Assembly: GCA_036401895.1 (NCBI GenBank)
Contig: DASWTW010000239.1
Coordinates: 1-49,154 of the forward strand
Source: LB3-1 sp036401895
GTDB taxonomy: Bacteria > Chloroflexota > Chloroflexia > Chloroflexales > Kallotenuaceae
DNA: 49,154 nucleotides
Direction of reading: 5' to 3'
Shown here: piece after piece, positions 15,333-23,255 of the stretch
How positions within the stretch are numbered: position 1 is the stretch's first letter
Layout of the letters: each line of letters begins with the position of its first letter
The notes under the pieces: model-generated
Database searches by the model: none
What the model was told of the DNA's origin: nothing
Seen by the model: the letters and a program-made list of their open reading frames with translations, nothing else
Translations under genes and position numbers: made by a program

Positions 15333-16502
15333 TCAGCGTGAGTGGAGCGGCAGCTTCTCGATCGCGAGACGCTCAAGCAGCGCCACGGCATGCTCCGGTC
15401 CCGGCAGCGCCGCGATCTCGTCCCGCAGCCGCAAGGCAGCCTGGCGATAGCGCGGATCGGACAGCACCGCGTTGACGGCATTGCGGACGCTCTCGGACGT
15501 GGCCGCGATCGGGTCGAGCACTTGAGCCACGCCCAGATCCACGCAGCGCGCCCCGTTCAGCGGCTGATCCGCTCCCATCGGGATCAGCACCGAGGGCAGG
15601 CCGTGCGCCAGCGCGCCCATCACGCTGCCCGAGCCGCCGTGCGAGACGACCGCGCTACAGTGGGGCAGGATCACCGCCTGAGGAATGTAGCGCTCGATGT
15701 GTACGTTGGCGGGCTGCGGGCCAAACTCAGCCGGATCGATGTGCTGGCCCACCGTGACGATCAGGTTGATCGGCAGGTCGCGCAGGCCGGTGAGTACGCG
15801 CGTGAAGAGATCGCCGGACTCCAGGTTGAAGATCGTGCCGAGGGTGAAGTAGACGGTCGGCTGGTCGGGCAGATTCTCGATCCAGGGCGGCGCGGCACTG
15901 GCAGCAGCGGCATCGTGGCGCGAGCGGAAGGCGTGAGCGGTGGCCGGCAGCGGAAAGGCCGGATCGCGATAGCTGGGCGGGAAGGGCGACAGCACCAGGT
16001 AGCGGCTGAGCATCGTCAGCTCGGGATCGGGCGGCAGGCTGTGCTGGGCGCGCACCTCGTCCAGCGCCTCGCCGACAACATCCTTGCGCACGAGTGAGCC
16101 CGCCGCGATGACCAGCACTGTGGCGTAGGGCAATTGGAGCCGCTCGGCCGCGATCGCGCTGCCAAAGTCAGTCTCGTCATGGACGATGACGTCGGGCTGC
16201 CACTCGGCGCAAAGATCGAGGATTCGGGGAGCGCGCGATCGGGCTCCGTCACGCGCAAAGCCCTCGCGCATATCGCGCTCCTCACGCTCCATGTCGACCG
16301 CCAGCAGCGGCCTGCGCTCGGGCGGCTGCCCGCTGCTGTTGCCAAGCGCGAAGACCGTAAACGCCGAGTTTTCGACCGTCGCGACCATCGACGGGCCGCA
16401 CGCAAAAGCGACGGTGTGACCCGCCGCTCTGGCCGCCTGCGCGATCGGCAGCAGCGGCTCGTAGTGGCCGCTTCCGCCGACGAATGTAAAGAGCATACGC
16501 AT
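15333..16502 (-). CDS. macrolide-type (UGT/MGT) glycosyltransferase
   Basis: A 389-residue GT-B fold glycosyltransferase of family GT1. The N-terminal Rossmann half begins MRMLFTFVGGSGHYEPLLPI, typical of acceptor binding. The C-terminal donor half contains YFTLGTIFN and the diagnostic motif VVSHGGSGSVMGALAHGLPS followed by PMGADQPLNGARC. It should move a sugar from a nucleotide-sugar to a lipophilic natural product or antibiotic; the acceptor is unknown. The ATG at 16502 has AAGGA seven bases upstream. Upstream lies a GAACAAAGG repeat. The gene may serve detoxification or specialised metabolism together with the P450 some 4 kb away, though they are not in one operon. Confidence 0.92.
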   Translation of the reverse strand: MRMLFTFVGGSGHYEPLLPIAQAARAAGHTVAFACGPSMVATVENSAFTVFALGNSSGQPPERRPLLAVDMEREERDMREGFARDGARSRAPRILDLCAEWQPDVIVHDETDFGSAIAAERLQLPYATVLVIAAGSLVRKDVVGEALDEVRAQHSLPPDPELTMLSRYLVLSPFPPSYRDPAFPLPATAHAFRSRHDAAAASAAPPWIENLPDQPTVYFTLGTIFNLESGDLFTRVLTGLRDLPINLIVTVGQHIDPAEFGPQPANVHIERYIPQAVILPHCSAVVSHGGSGSVMGALAHGLPSVLIPMGADQPLNGARCVDLGVAQVLDPIAATSESVRNAVNAVLSDPRYRQAALRLRDEIAALPGPEHAVALLERLAIEKLPLHSR

Positions 16503-16514
16503 TGCGATGTCCTT

Positions 16515-16600
16515 GTGAAAGAACAAAGGAACAAGGGAACAAAGGAACAAAGAACATAGCGCGCTGATGCTACCTTTCTGTTCTTCGTTTGTCTGTTCTG
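16515..16600. repeat. dispersed GAACAAAGG repeat
   Basis: Tandem GAACAAAGG/GAACAAGG units occupy about 16515-16556. They are followed by a pyrimidine-rich half (about 16573-16598: TTTCTGTTCTTCGTTTGTC). The arrangement (purine half, then complementary pyrimidine half on the plus strand) matches the elements near 12,480, 27,450 and 37,380. Confidence 0.65.
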
Positions 16601-16620
16601 CGTATTATATGGTCAGCGCG

Positions 16621-17211
16621 CTACTTGACGACGCGGTAGCGCAGATGGGTAACGCCCATACCCTCGATAACACTCATCTGCTCTAGCTCGATCGGCTGGT
16701 TGCCGAGATGATCGAAGAGGCGGAGGCCGGCGCCCAGCAGGATCGGCACCAGATCGATGGTGATCTCGTCGAGCAGGCCGGCTGTGAGACACTGCTGCAT
16801 AATGTTCGCGCTGCTGACGACGACATCTTTGTCGCCCGCAAGCTGCCTGGCCTGTGCCACAGCGCTTTCAACGCCGTCCGTGACGAAGGTAAACATCGAC
16901 CCTTCGTAGACCCACTCCTGCGGCACGTTGTGCGTCACGACGAAATGCGGCACGCCCAGCGGCGGCGAGCCATTCCAGGCGTTCGCATTATCGAAGTTGC
17001 GCCGCCCCGTTACTATCGCGCCGACCGTGCGTTTAGCCGCTTGCAGCACCTCGGCGCTGGCGGGTGCGACCTTGAACACGTAATCCGAGCCGGGAAACGG
17101 AAACTCGGTGTCGCCGCCGAAATACCAGCGAAATAGGTCATCGACCTCGCCGTTCGGCCCGGCCACGAATCCATCCAGCGACATGCTCATGTTGAAGATC
17201 AGCTTGCTCAT
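16621..17211 (-). CDS. dihydrofolate-reductase-like (RibD C-terminal domain) protein
   Basis: A 196-residue protein of the RibD_C/DHFR-like superfamily, NADPH-dependent oxidoreductases of unknown or varied substrate. The N-terminus MSKLIFNMSMSLDGFVAGPN is the family hallmark. It is followed by TVGAIVTGRRNFDNANAW, the strand VPHFVVTHNVP, and the late block EITIDLVPILLGAGLRLFDH. The catalytic set of authentic folate DHFR is not evident, so a folate role is unlikely. The ATG at 17211 has AGGAGGA upstream, which rules out longer in-frame starts. Confidence 0.9.
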   Translation of the reverse strand: MSKLIFNMSMSLDGFVAGPNGEVDDLFRWYFGGDTEFPFPGSDYVFKVAPASAEVLQAAKRTVGAIVTGRRNFDNANAWNGSPPLGVPHFVVTHNVPQEWVYEGSMFTFVTDGVESAVAQARQLAGDKDVVVSSANIMQQCLTAGLLDEITIDLVPILLGAGLRLFDHLGNQPIELEQMSVIEGMGVTHLRYRVVK

Positions 17212-17312
17212 ACCATCCTCCTGCTTAAACTCCGGCTTATGTGGTGATTGCATGATTATCGCAGATTTGTGTGACACGAAGCGCCACAGGATGGATGCTG
17301 TCGATCTGAATT

Positions 17313-20300
17313 CTACTCGATGGCTTCAAGCACCTCCGCCGCATCGACCTGTCCCCAATGATAGCCCATCTCACGGCTCATCGTGCGCGCCTGCTCCGCT
17401 TCAACCCGTGCCGCTGCGTGGTCACCCGCCGCCCGATGCGCCCACGCCAGCGCCACGCGAATGTCCGCCTCGTAGATGCGGTAGCCGCTAGCTACAGCGT
17501 AATCCAACGCCTCGTTGAGATCGCTGAAAGCTTCGGGAGCGTTGCCCTGCCGCGCCGCCCAGCGTCCCCGCCCCAGCAGCGCCTCAATCAGCACATCACG
17601 TTTTGAAATGCTGCGGGCGATTTTGAGGGCTTCGTTGTAGTGTTGAAGAGCACTCGTATGCTGTCCCTCAGCGGCATCAAGGTTTCCCAGTACGCGGTGG
17701 CCCTGGCTGATGAGGAAGGTCCACACGTTACGTTGGCAGATGATCAAGTTATCCTCAGTGAGGTGCCGTGCGTACCCTCGATCGCCTATACGCTCGAGAT
17801 AGTCGGCGTGATGGATTCCATTTAAACCGTAGAGATACCTTACCTGTGCATCGATCTCGTGCTGTAATACCTCGGCTTGGGCATAGATCTTAGCTGCCAC
17901 TTCTGATTCGCCGCTCAGATGCCTTATCCATGCCTGCCACTCCAATGCATCAAGCTCATCCTGCTTGGTTTTGGTGCGACGGGCCAGAGAGAGCGATTCG
18001 CGTGCGGGGAAAGCGGCGTGGTCGAGCGTGCCAAGGTGGCTGTACAATTCTATGAGGTTCATGTAGCCACTATTGAGGTTGGCCCAGTCTTCCATGTCCG
18101 CTGCAATTGCGTTCTTTCGTTCAAAGAACGTTGGAACTTCGCGGAGTCGTCCCAGATTCATCAAGCAGAAGCCAAAGTTTGCTAGAAGCCATCGCTTATG
18201 GTTAGGGTCACTCACCTTAGGATCATACGCCGGGTCGCGATTGGGAAAAAATTCAAGGAGCAGTGCCAGTGCAGTTTCATGTGCGCCAAGCTCATGGATC
18301 AGGATGAAACGATTCCCTTGATAGATACGATCCCAGAAAATCTCTGCAGCCTCGTCATATGCCCCAGCAAGGCAGGCGTGATGGACTACCTCGATCAGTG
18401 GGGCGAGGTCATCGAGTGTAGGGTTAGTAGGCGTATCGCCAGCCAGCGCGAGGTAGTGTTCTTTGATACGCTCGTGGGCGGCCGGAGCGTTCGGGTTGTG
18501 CGTCAGCAGCGAGAAGTAGTGCGCGCGGATCAGCGGATGTGTGGTGTATTGTTTCTTGTTTTTGTTGTAGCGCAGAATCTGGTACGCCATCAACCTCTTG
18601 AGAAGTTTCTCGAACTCGTCATCACTGAGCGCTGCGATCGGTGCATTGAAGGCGTTTGGCTCGACCCGCACGGGAGTTGTCGACTCTGGTTTCCGTCTCA
18701 AGAATCGGCGGAGAAAGCGTGGCTTCGGTGCTGGTTCGACTACTTCCGTCTGCGCCCGAAACACCTTCTCAAATGCCGACGATGCGACAGGCGTGCGGAA
18801 GGCGCTGAAGAGGGTCAGAAAGGCACGTTCAGCCTCGGTCAAATGCTCGTCGTAGCGGCGCAGCACGCGCTGCACCCGCTCGTAGCGCTCCACCTCGGCG
18901 GTTGGTGGCGGTACATCTCCGACATGCGCTACGTCACCCTGCCAGCGTTCCACCAGATACGTCGCCAGCAGCGTGAGCGTCAGCGCGTGGCCGTCCCAGT
19001 CGCGCACAACCTTGTCGAGTGCCTGGTCTTTGCCATGCACACCAAGGCGAAGCAGAAGATCTCGGCCATCCTCGACGCTCAAGCGCTCCACCTCGTACTC
19101 GGTGTAGGTCGTGAACTCTCGTAGGTCCACCAGCGGCGTGCGGCTGGTCATAACGCAGACCGATTCGTGATCCGGCGCGGCGAACAGATGCAAAAACTCG
19201 CGCAGATCGGCGCTGCTGAACTCGCCGTACTGGTCGCCCTCCTGCTGCTGCACAACCTCGATGCCGTCCAGCACGAACAGGTAGCGCCCGGCTCGCAGGA
19301 ACGACGCGACAAGATGTGCGCGCAGGTTGGCCGATGGAATCGCCGCGAGGTTGATGCTGTTGCCCAGCAGATAGCGCAGCGCCGCCTCGAAGAACTCGTC
19401 GAGATTGTGGTTGTCGTAGAAGGCCCACCAGAAAACGCCGGCAGGTCGCTTGGCGCTCTGTAACACATCGTCCAGCCAGCGCCGCGCCAGACTGGTCTTG
19501 CCCTCGCCGCCGAAGCCGATCAGTCCGATCAGCCGCCGCTTGCCGCCGGCCCACTCGTCGTTGAGGCGCTGGAGCAACGTAGCACGACCAACCCACTCAG
19601 GCAGCACACGCGGCGCGCGGCTGAGATCGATCGTGAACTGTGGCTGGATCGCCGCCGCTGGAATATCGGCGCGCGGCTGTGGGGCGGCACCCAGCGGCAG
19701 ATCGTCGCTGTGCAGCGGCAGCTTGAACGGGTCGAAGCTCAAGACATGGGCATCCACGCCCCAGGCGATGTCGTCGTCGGCCGATTTGTCGCCTGGATTC
19801 CAGCGCTTTGCCACCAGCCCGACCACCAGATTACGCTCGGTGTCCAGCACTGCCCCGCCGCTCATGCCTGGCCTGACATCGCGGGTTTTGAGGCGGATTG
19901 GATCAGCTAGCAATTGCTGGTTTCCTGGAGGATCGACCGGACCTAATATTTTGCCCTCGACATAATCATCGCGCTGTTCGCCGAGCTGCTTGAAGCCATA
20001 GGATCGAAACTCATTGCCCTCGGACTGATCGGCGGCACCCAGAATCGCCACGTTTTCAAGGCCCAGCAGCGGTAGATCGCCGACCACTTGCAGCATCACC
20101 ACATCGTCCTCGTGGGGCAGCGCGAAACAGTGCTGCACAATAGCGCGGTACGCTTTGGTCACGGCGTTGCGCAGCTGCGGGAAATACACGCCCACCTCGC
20201 TGCCGTTTGCGTCGCGTGGATGCTGCTTGCCCTTCAGACCCAGCGCATCGCGGACCACATGCGCGCAGGTGATGATCTCGCCCTTCGTCGAGGTGATCAC

Positions 20301-20396
20301 GCCTGTGCCGACGATGCGATCCGGCTGCTGCGCGTGGCGAATCTGCACTGTGAAGTTGCGCAGCCGCTGCGTGCGGACGTTACGCGTCTGGCTCAT
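17313..20396 (-). CDS. trypsin-like protease / NB-ARC / TPR multidomain protein
   Basis: A 1,027-residue cytoplasmic protein. The N-terminal trypsin-like domain (about 15-220) has a complete triad: His46 in ITCAHVV, Asp97 or Asp98 in HEDDVVML, and Ser179 in RPGMSGGAV. An NB-ARC (STAND) NTPase follows, with P-loop GFGGEGKTS at about 294-302, Walker B YLFVLDGIE, and the sensor strand CVMTSRTPL. A winged-helix region is next, and from about residue 650 helical repeats of TPR type run to the C-terminus. This order matches described bacterial conflict proteins in which the repeats sense a signal, the NTPase oligomerises and the protease is the output. I chose ATG 20396; it overlaps the Trypco1 gene by 17 bp, so translation is coupled. 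Confidence 0.9.
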   Translation of the reverse strand: MSQTRNVRTQRLRNFTVQIRHAQQPDRIVGTGVITSTKGEIITCAHVVRDALGLKGKQHPRDANGSEVGVYFPQLRNAVTKAYRAIVQHCFALPHEDDVVMLQVVGDLPLLGLENVAILGAADQSEGNEFRSYGFKQLGEQRDDYVEGKILGPVDPPGNQQLLADPIRLKTRDVRPGMSGGAVLDTERNLVVGLVAKRWNPGDKSADDDIAWGVDAHVLSFDPFKLPLHSDDLPLGAAPQPRADIPAAAIQPQFTIDLSRAPRVLPEWVGRATLLQRLNDEWAGGKRRLIGLIGFGGEGKTSLARRWLDDVLQSAKRPAGVFWWAFYDNHNLDEFFEAALRYLLGNSINLAAIPSANLRAHLVASFLRAGRYLFVLDGIEVVQQQEGDQYGEFSSADLREFLHLFAAPDHESVCVMTSRTPLVDLREFTTYTEYEVERLSVEDGRDLLLRLGVHGKDQALDKVVRDWDGHALTLTLLATYLVERWQGDVAHVGDVPPPTAEVERYERVQRVLRRYDEHLTEAERAFLTLFSAFRTPVASSAFEKVFRAQTEVVEPAPKPRFLRRFLRRKPESTTPVRVEPNAFNAPIAALSDDEFEKLLKRLMAYQILRYNKNKKQYTTHPLIRAHYFSLLTHNPNAPAAHERIKEHYLALAGDTPTNPTLDDLAPLIEVVHHACLAGAYDEAAEIFWDRIYQGNRFILIHELGAHETALALLLEFFPNRDPAYDPKVSDPNHKRWLLANFGFCLMNLGRLREVPTFFERKNAIAADMEDWANLNSGYMNLIELYSHLGTLDHAAFPARESLSLARRTKTKQDELDALEWQAWIRHLSGESEVAAKIYAQAEVLQHEIDAQVRYLYGLNGIHHADYLERIGDRGYARHLTEDNLIICQRNVWTFLISQGHRVLGNLDAAEGQHTSALQHYNEALKIARSISKRDVLIEALLGRGRWAARQGNAPEAFSDLNEALDYAVASGYRIYEADIRVALAWAHRAAGDHAAARVEAEQARTMSREMGYHWGQVDAAEVLEAIE

Positions 20397-20721
20397 GTTT
20401 GGCCTCGTCGCGCTGCCACTTGAGCTTGACATTGATCGACGACTCCAGCCCGGCCTTCGCCAGCACCACGCCGGCCTCCGAGGTCAGCTTAAGGTTGAAA
20501 TCGACCTCGATCTCGGCTGGACGCTCCGAGACCGGAAGCGAGCGCACGACGCTGTAGGTTCGCCGCGCCATCTGGTAGATCGCGCCCATCGCGTTGTCGA
20601 GCGCCTCCGCAGATTTCGCCGCCAAGTCTTCGACGGTAAGGCTGACCTCTTCCGTGCCGGGGACAACCTCAAACTCAACCAGGATCGGCACATCTTCGTT
20701 GACGGGAAATGGAGTAGACAT
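20380..20721 (-). CDS. Trypco1 (trypsin-co-occurring, CU044_2847-like) protein
   Basis: A 113-residue protein. After a short strand (VPILVEFEVVPG) a helix runs through AAKSAEALDNAMGAIYQMA. The conserved C-terminal block is AEIEVDFNLKLTSEAGVVLA followed by SSINVKLKW. This matches the Trypco1 domain, named because its gene sits beside trypsin-fold proteins in NTPase-based conflict systems; it is proposed to be an adaptor. Here it overlaps the protease/NB-ARC gene by 17 bp. The ATG at 20721 has AGGAG upstream; the longer start at 20742 lacks one. A TATACT -10-like box lies about 40 bp upstream (20762-20767, minus strand) without a clear -35. Confidence 0.82.
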   Translation of the reverse strand: MSTPFPVNEDVPILVEFEVVPGTEEVSLTVEDLAAKSAEALDNAMGAIYQMARRTYSVVRSLPVSERPAEIEVDFNLKLTSEAGVVLAKAGLESSINVKLKWQRDEAKHEPDA

Positions 20722-20928
20722 AGATGCTCCTGACGCTAGCAAAGGGGAACATGACCGGCTCAGTATAGCGAATACCGCAAGCTGTGTATATGTAAGTTAC
20801 AAAAGGATGCGATTCGCAAGCAAGGCCTGTACGCTGCGGTTGGCAAAGCACAACAAATACGTGTGGTACCATGACGACGCTATCATTAAATCGCTTCCAG
20901 CAAGCCCAAATGATGGAGGTCGTGAGCT

Positions 20929-22113
20929 ATGCTGAGCTTTTTCTCCTCTGACGACGCGCGCCGCAATCCGTATCCCATGTACGATCAGATGCGCCGCAGC
21001 TCGCCCGTGCTCCACGTGCCGCAGGCCAATCTTTGGATGCTCTTCGACTACCCGAGCGTGCGCCGCGCCCTTCAGGATCACGAGACGTTCAGCTCCGATC
21101 TATCGCTGGCGGGCCACGGCACGCTCGGCTGGCTGATCTTCTCCGACCCGCCGCGTCACACCAAGCTGCGCGCCCTGATCACCCGCGCCTTCACGCCGCG
21201 CGCGGTCGCGAGTCTTGAGCCGCGCATTCGGGAGCTGGCGCGGGCGCTGCTCGATCAGCGGATGGGCCACGACACACTGGATCTGGTGAACGACTTCTCG
21301 GTGCCGCTGCCGCTGATGGTGATCGCCGAGTTGCTGGGCGCTCCTGCCGCCGACTGGCCTCAGTTCAAGCTCTGGAGCGATGTGATCGTCGCGCTGAGCG
21401 AGACGGTCGCGGGCGGCGCGGCGGCAATGGAGGCGGTCGGCGCGTTCCGTGGTGTGCATGGCGAGATGAGCGTGTACCTGACCGGCCTGGTTGAGCAGCG
21501 GCGGTCCGCTCCCACAGACGACGTGCTGAGCAAGCTGATCGCGGCCGAGGTGGACGGCGAGCGACTGACGGAGGATGAGCTGCTGGGCTTCTTTCAGCTC
21601 CTGCTGCTGGCCGGCCACGAGACAACGACCAACCTGATCGACAACGCCTTCCTGTGTCTGGGTGCGCATCCTGAGCAGCAGGCCCGGCTCAGAGCAGAGC
21701 CCACATTGCTGCCCGGCGCGATCGAGGAGGTGCTGCGCTACCGCTCGCCGGTGCAGGCCATGTTCCGCGCGACGCGCCACGAGGTCGAGCTGCACGGCCA
21801 GGTGATCCCGCCGCGCTCGCTGGTGCTGGCGATGATCGGCTCGGCCAACCACGACCCCGCGCAGTTCCACGACCCCGATCGCTTCGACATCACGCGCGAT
21901 CCTAATCCGCATATCGCGTTTGGCCACGGCATACATTTTTGTATCGGCGCTCCGCTGGCACGACTTGAGGCACGTATTGCGCTCGCCGAGCTGTTGGCGC
22001 GGCTGCCGAGCTTTGAGCTGACCAGCGATTCGCCGTGGGAGCCGCGCAAAGCCTTTCACGTCCACGGCCCGACGCGGCTGGATATTCGGTTTGGCACCGC
22101 CGCGCCCGCGTGA
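20929..22113 (+). CDS. cytochrome P450
   Basis: A 394-residue soluble bacterial P450 monooxygenase. The oxygen-binding I-helix motif is LLLAGHETTTN, the ExxR motif is EEVLRYR, and the haem loop is FGHGIHFCIGAPLAR with the ligand Cys338. The C-helix region FSDPPRHTKLRALITRAFTP is typical of actinobacterial and Chloroflexota CYPs that modify terpenes, macrolides or fatty acids. No ferredoxin gene is adjacent, so electron partners must lie elsewhere. GGAGG (20914-20918) precedes the ATG at 20929. It is divergent from the Trypco1 gene and ends before a perfect hairpin shared with a convergent gene. Confidence 0.95.
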   Translation: MLSFFSSDDARRNPYPMYDQMRRSSPVLHVPQANLWMLFDYPSVRRALQDHETFSSDLSLAGHGTLGWLIFSDPPRHTKLRALITRAFTPRAVASLEPRIRELARALLDQRMGHDTLDLVNDFSVPLPLMVIAELLGAPAADWPQFKLWSDVIVALSETVAGGAAAMEAVGAFRGVHGEMSVYLTGLVEQRRSAPTDDVLSKLIAAEVDGERLTEDELLGFFQLLLLAGHETTTNLIDNAFLCLGAHPEQQARLRAEPTLLPGAIEEVLRYRSPVQAMFRATRHEVELHGQVIPPRSLVLAMIGSANHDPAQFHDPDRFDITRDPNPHIAFGHGIHFCIGAPLARLEARIALAELLARLPSFELTSDSPWEPRKAFHVHGPTRLDIRFGTAAPA

Positions 22114-22167
22114 TCCCGCTAGCTCAGCTTCAAATCGGTGTGTTCTGGACACCTCGCAGATCAAATC

Positions 22168-22188
22168 GGGGCGTATCGCATACGCCCC
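22168..22188. terminator. hairpin between convergent P450 and PPC-like genes
   Basis: GGGGCGTAT (22168-22176), a CGC loop and ATACGCCCC (22180-22188) form a perfect nine-pair stem. It lies between two converging genes. No T-tract follows on either strand, so the efficiency is uncertain. Confidence 0.6.
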
Positions 22189-22216
22189 TTACGGCTTCCC
22201 GTCACCACATGTGGCG

Positions 22217-23065
22217 TTATGGTGTCTCGGTGCGCTCCGGCACGTAGGCGATCAGCGGCAGGTAGATCCGCTCGGTGGCAAGCGAGCACTCGCCCTCGAC
22301 GCACTCAAGATACATCGTGTAGCTGCCTAGGCGACTGCCGGTGTCATCGGCCAGGATCGTGTAGGTGCCCAGCAGCGGCAGGTCGCAGCGGCTGATCTCG
22401 GTTGTCTCGCTGGAGCTAAAGTCTGAGCAGATATTGTTGCCGGCCGGGTCATAGACGCGGATGCGCGGGCGCAGCGTGTTTGCCCCGCGCGTCATGCGGA
22501 TCTTGGCAACAGTATCTGCCGCCGCCCGGAACGAGAAGCTATCGATCTCGGAGTCCAACTCGATCACGCCGGGCAGCGTCTGACCAAAGTTCATCGGCTG
22601 GGCGTTGCCGGGATTGTTGAGCCGCTGGACATACAGATAGTAGCTGCCGGTATTCGTGTGGTAGGTGTCGTCGGCGACCAGTTTGTAGCTGCCCGCTGCC
22701 GGAATCGTGCAGTGCCCGATCTCGACGACCTTATCCGAGGTAAAGGCCGAGCAGATGTTGGTGTTGGATGAGCTGTAGATATGCACGGCGGGATTGAGAT
22801 CGCCGCTGAGACGGACCATTCTGACCTTAATCTCGTCATTCGCGGCGGCGGTAAAGGTAAAGTTGTCGCTCTCGCCTTCGCTCTCGACTGAGCACTGCCT
22901 AGTCTCGCCAAAGCTGATCGCGGAAGTACAGGCGACGGCTTCTTGCGCAGCGCTCGGCGCGATGCTCCTGGCGACGGCGATGTTCGAGTCCGCGCTACTT
23001 ACCAGCAGCAGGAGCGCGAGCAACAAGCCGAGTGGATGGCGCAACAACGGTAAGCAGGCGGACAT
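22217..23065 (-). CDS. secreted protein with two PPC-like beta domains
   Basis: A 282-residue exported protein with a signal peptide (LGLLLALLLLVSSADSNIAVA, about residues 11-31). The rest is two similar beta-sandwich repeats of pre-peptidase C-terminal (PPC) type. The first runs CTSAISFGETRQCSVESEGE to GSYKLVADDTYHTNTGSYYLY. The second ends with GTYTILADDTGSRLGSYTMY. Paired cysteines in each repeat suggest disulphides. PPC domains usually accompany secreted peptidases, but no catalytic domain is present, so it may bind surfaces or carbohydrates. The ATG at 23065 has AAGGAGG upstream. Its last residues are ERIYLPLIAYVPERTETP. Confidence 0.75.
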   Translation of the reverse strand: MSACLPLLRHPLGLLLALLLLVSSADSNIAVARSIAPSAAQEAVACTSAISFGETRQCSVESEGESDNFTFTAAANDEIKVRMVRLSGDLNPAVHIYSSSNTNICSAFTSDKVVEIGHCTIPAAGSYKLVADDTYHTNTGSYYLYVQRLNNPGNAQPMNFGQTLPGVIELDSEIDSFSFRAAADTVAKIRMTRGANTLRPRIRVYDPAGNNICSDFSSSETTEISRCDLPLLGTYTILADDTGSRLGSYTMYLECVEGECSLATERIYLPLIAYVPERTETP

Positions 23066-23217
23066 GGAGACCTCCTTGTCGCTACAGATGCCAGGGGATC
23101 GCTGAAATGGCCGCGTGCAAGATGCTGGGAGCAGGGCGGTACACTTTATTAAAGAAAGAAATACCGGCAAAAGTAACGTGACGCAGAGAAACTCGTGGCG
23201 AGCTGCACCGTTAGTAG

Positions 23218-23239
23218 GGCGTGAAGGTTGATCACGCCC
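23218..23239 (-). terminator. candidate terminator of the rhamnosidase operon
   Basis: GGGCGTG (23218-23224) pairs with CACGCCC (23233-23239). It lies just beyond the stop of the minus-strand rhamnosidase. No long U-tract follows, so this is a weak call. Confidence 0.4.
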
Positions 23240-23255
23240 CGAAAATCATATGTTT

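Noticed and set aside
16621..17211. Authentic dihydrofolate reductase
   Set aside because: The sequence belongs to the RibD C-terminal-like group and lacks the folate-enzyme signature.
18198..19124. A 308-codon plus-strand frame inside the NB-ARC/TPR gene
   Set aside because: It has no family motifs, and the opposite strand encodes a protein with clear domains.
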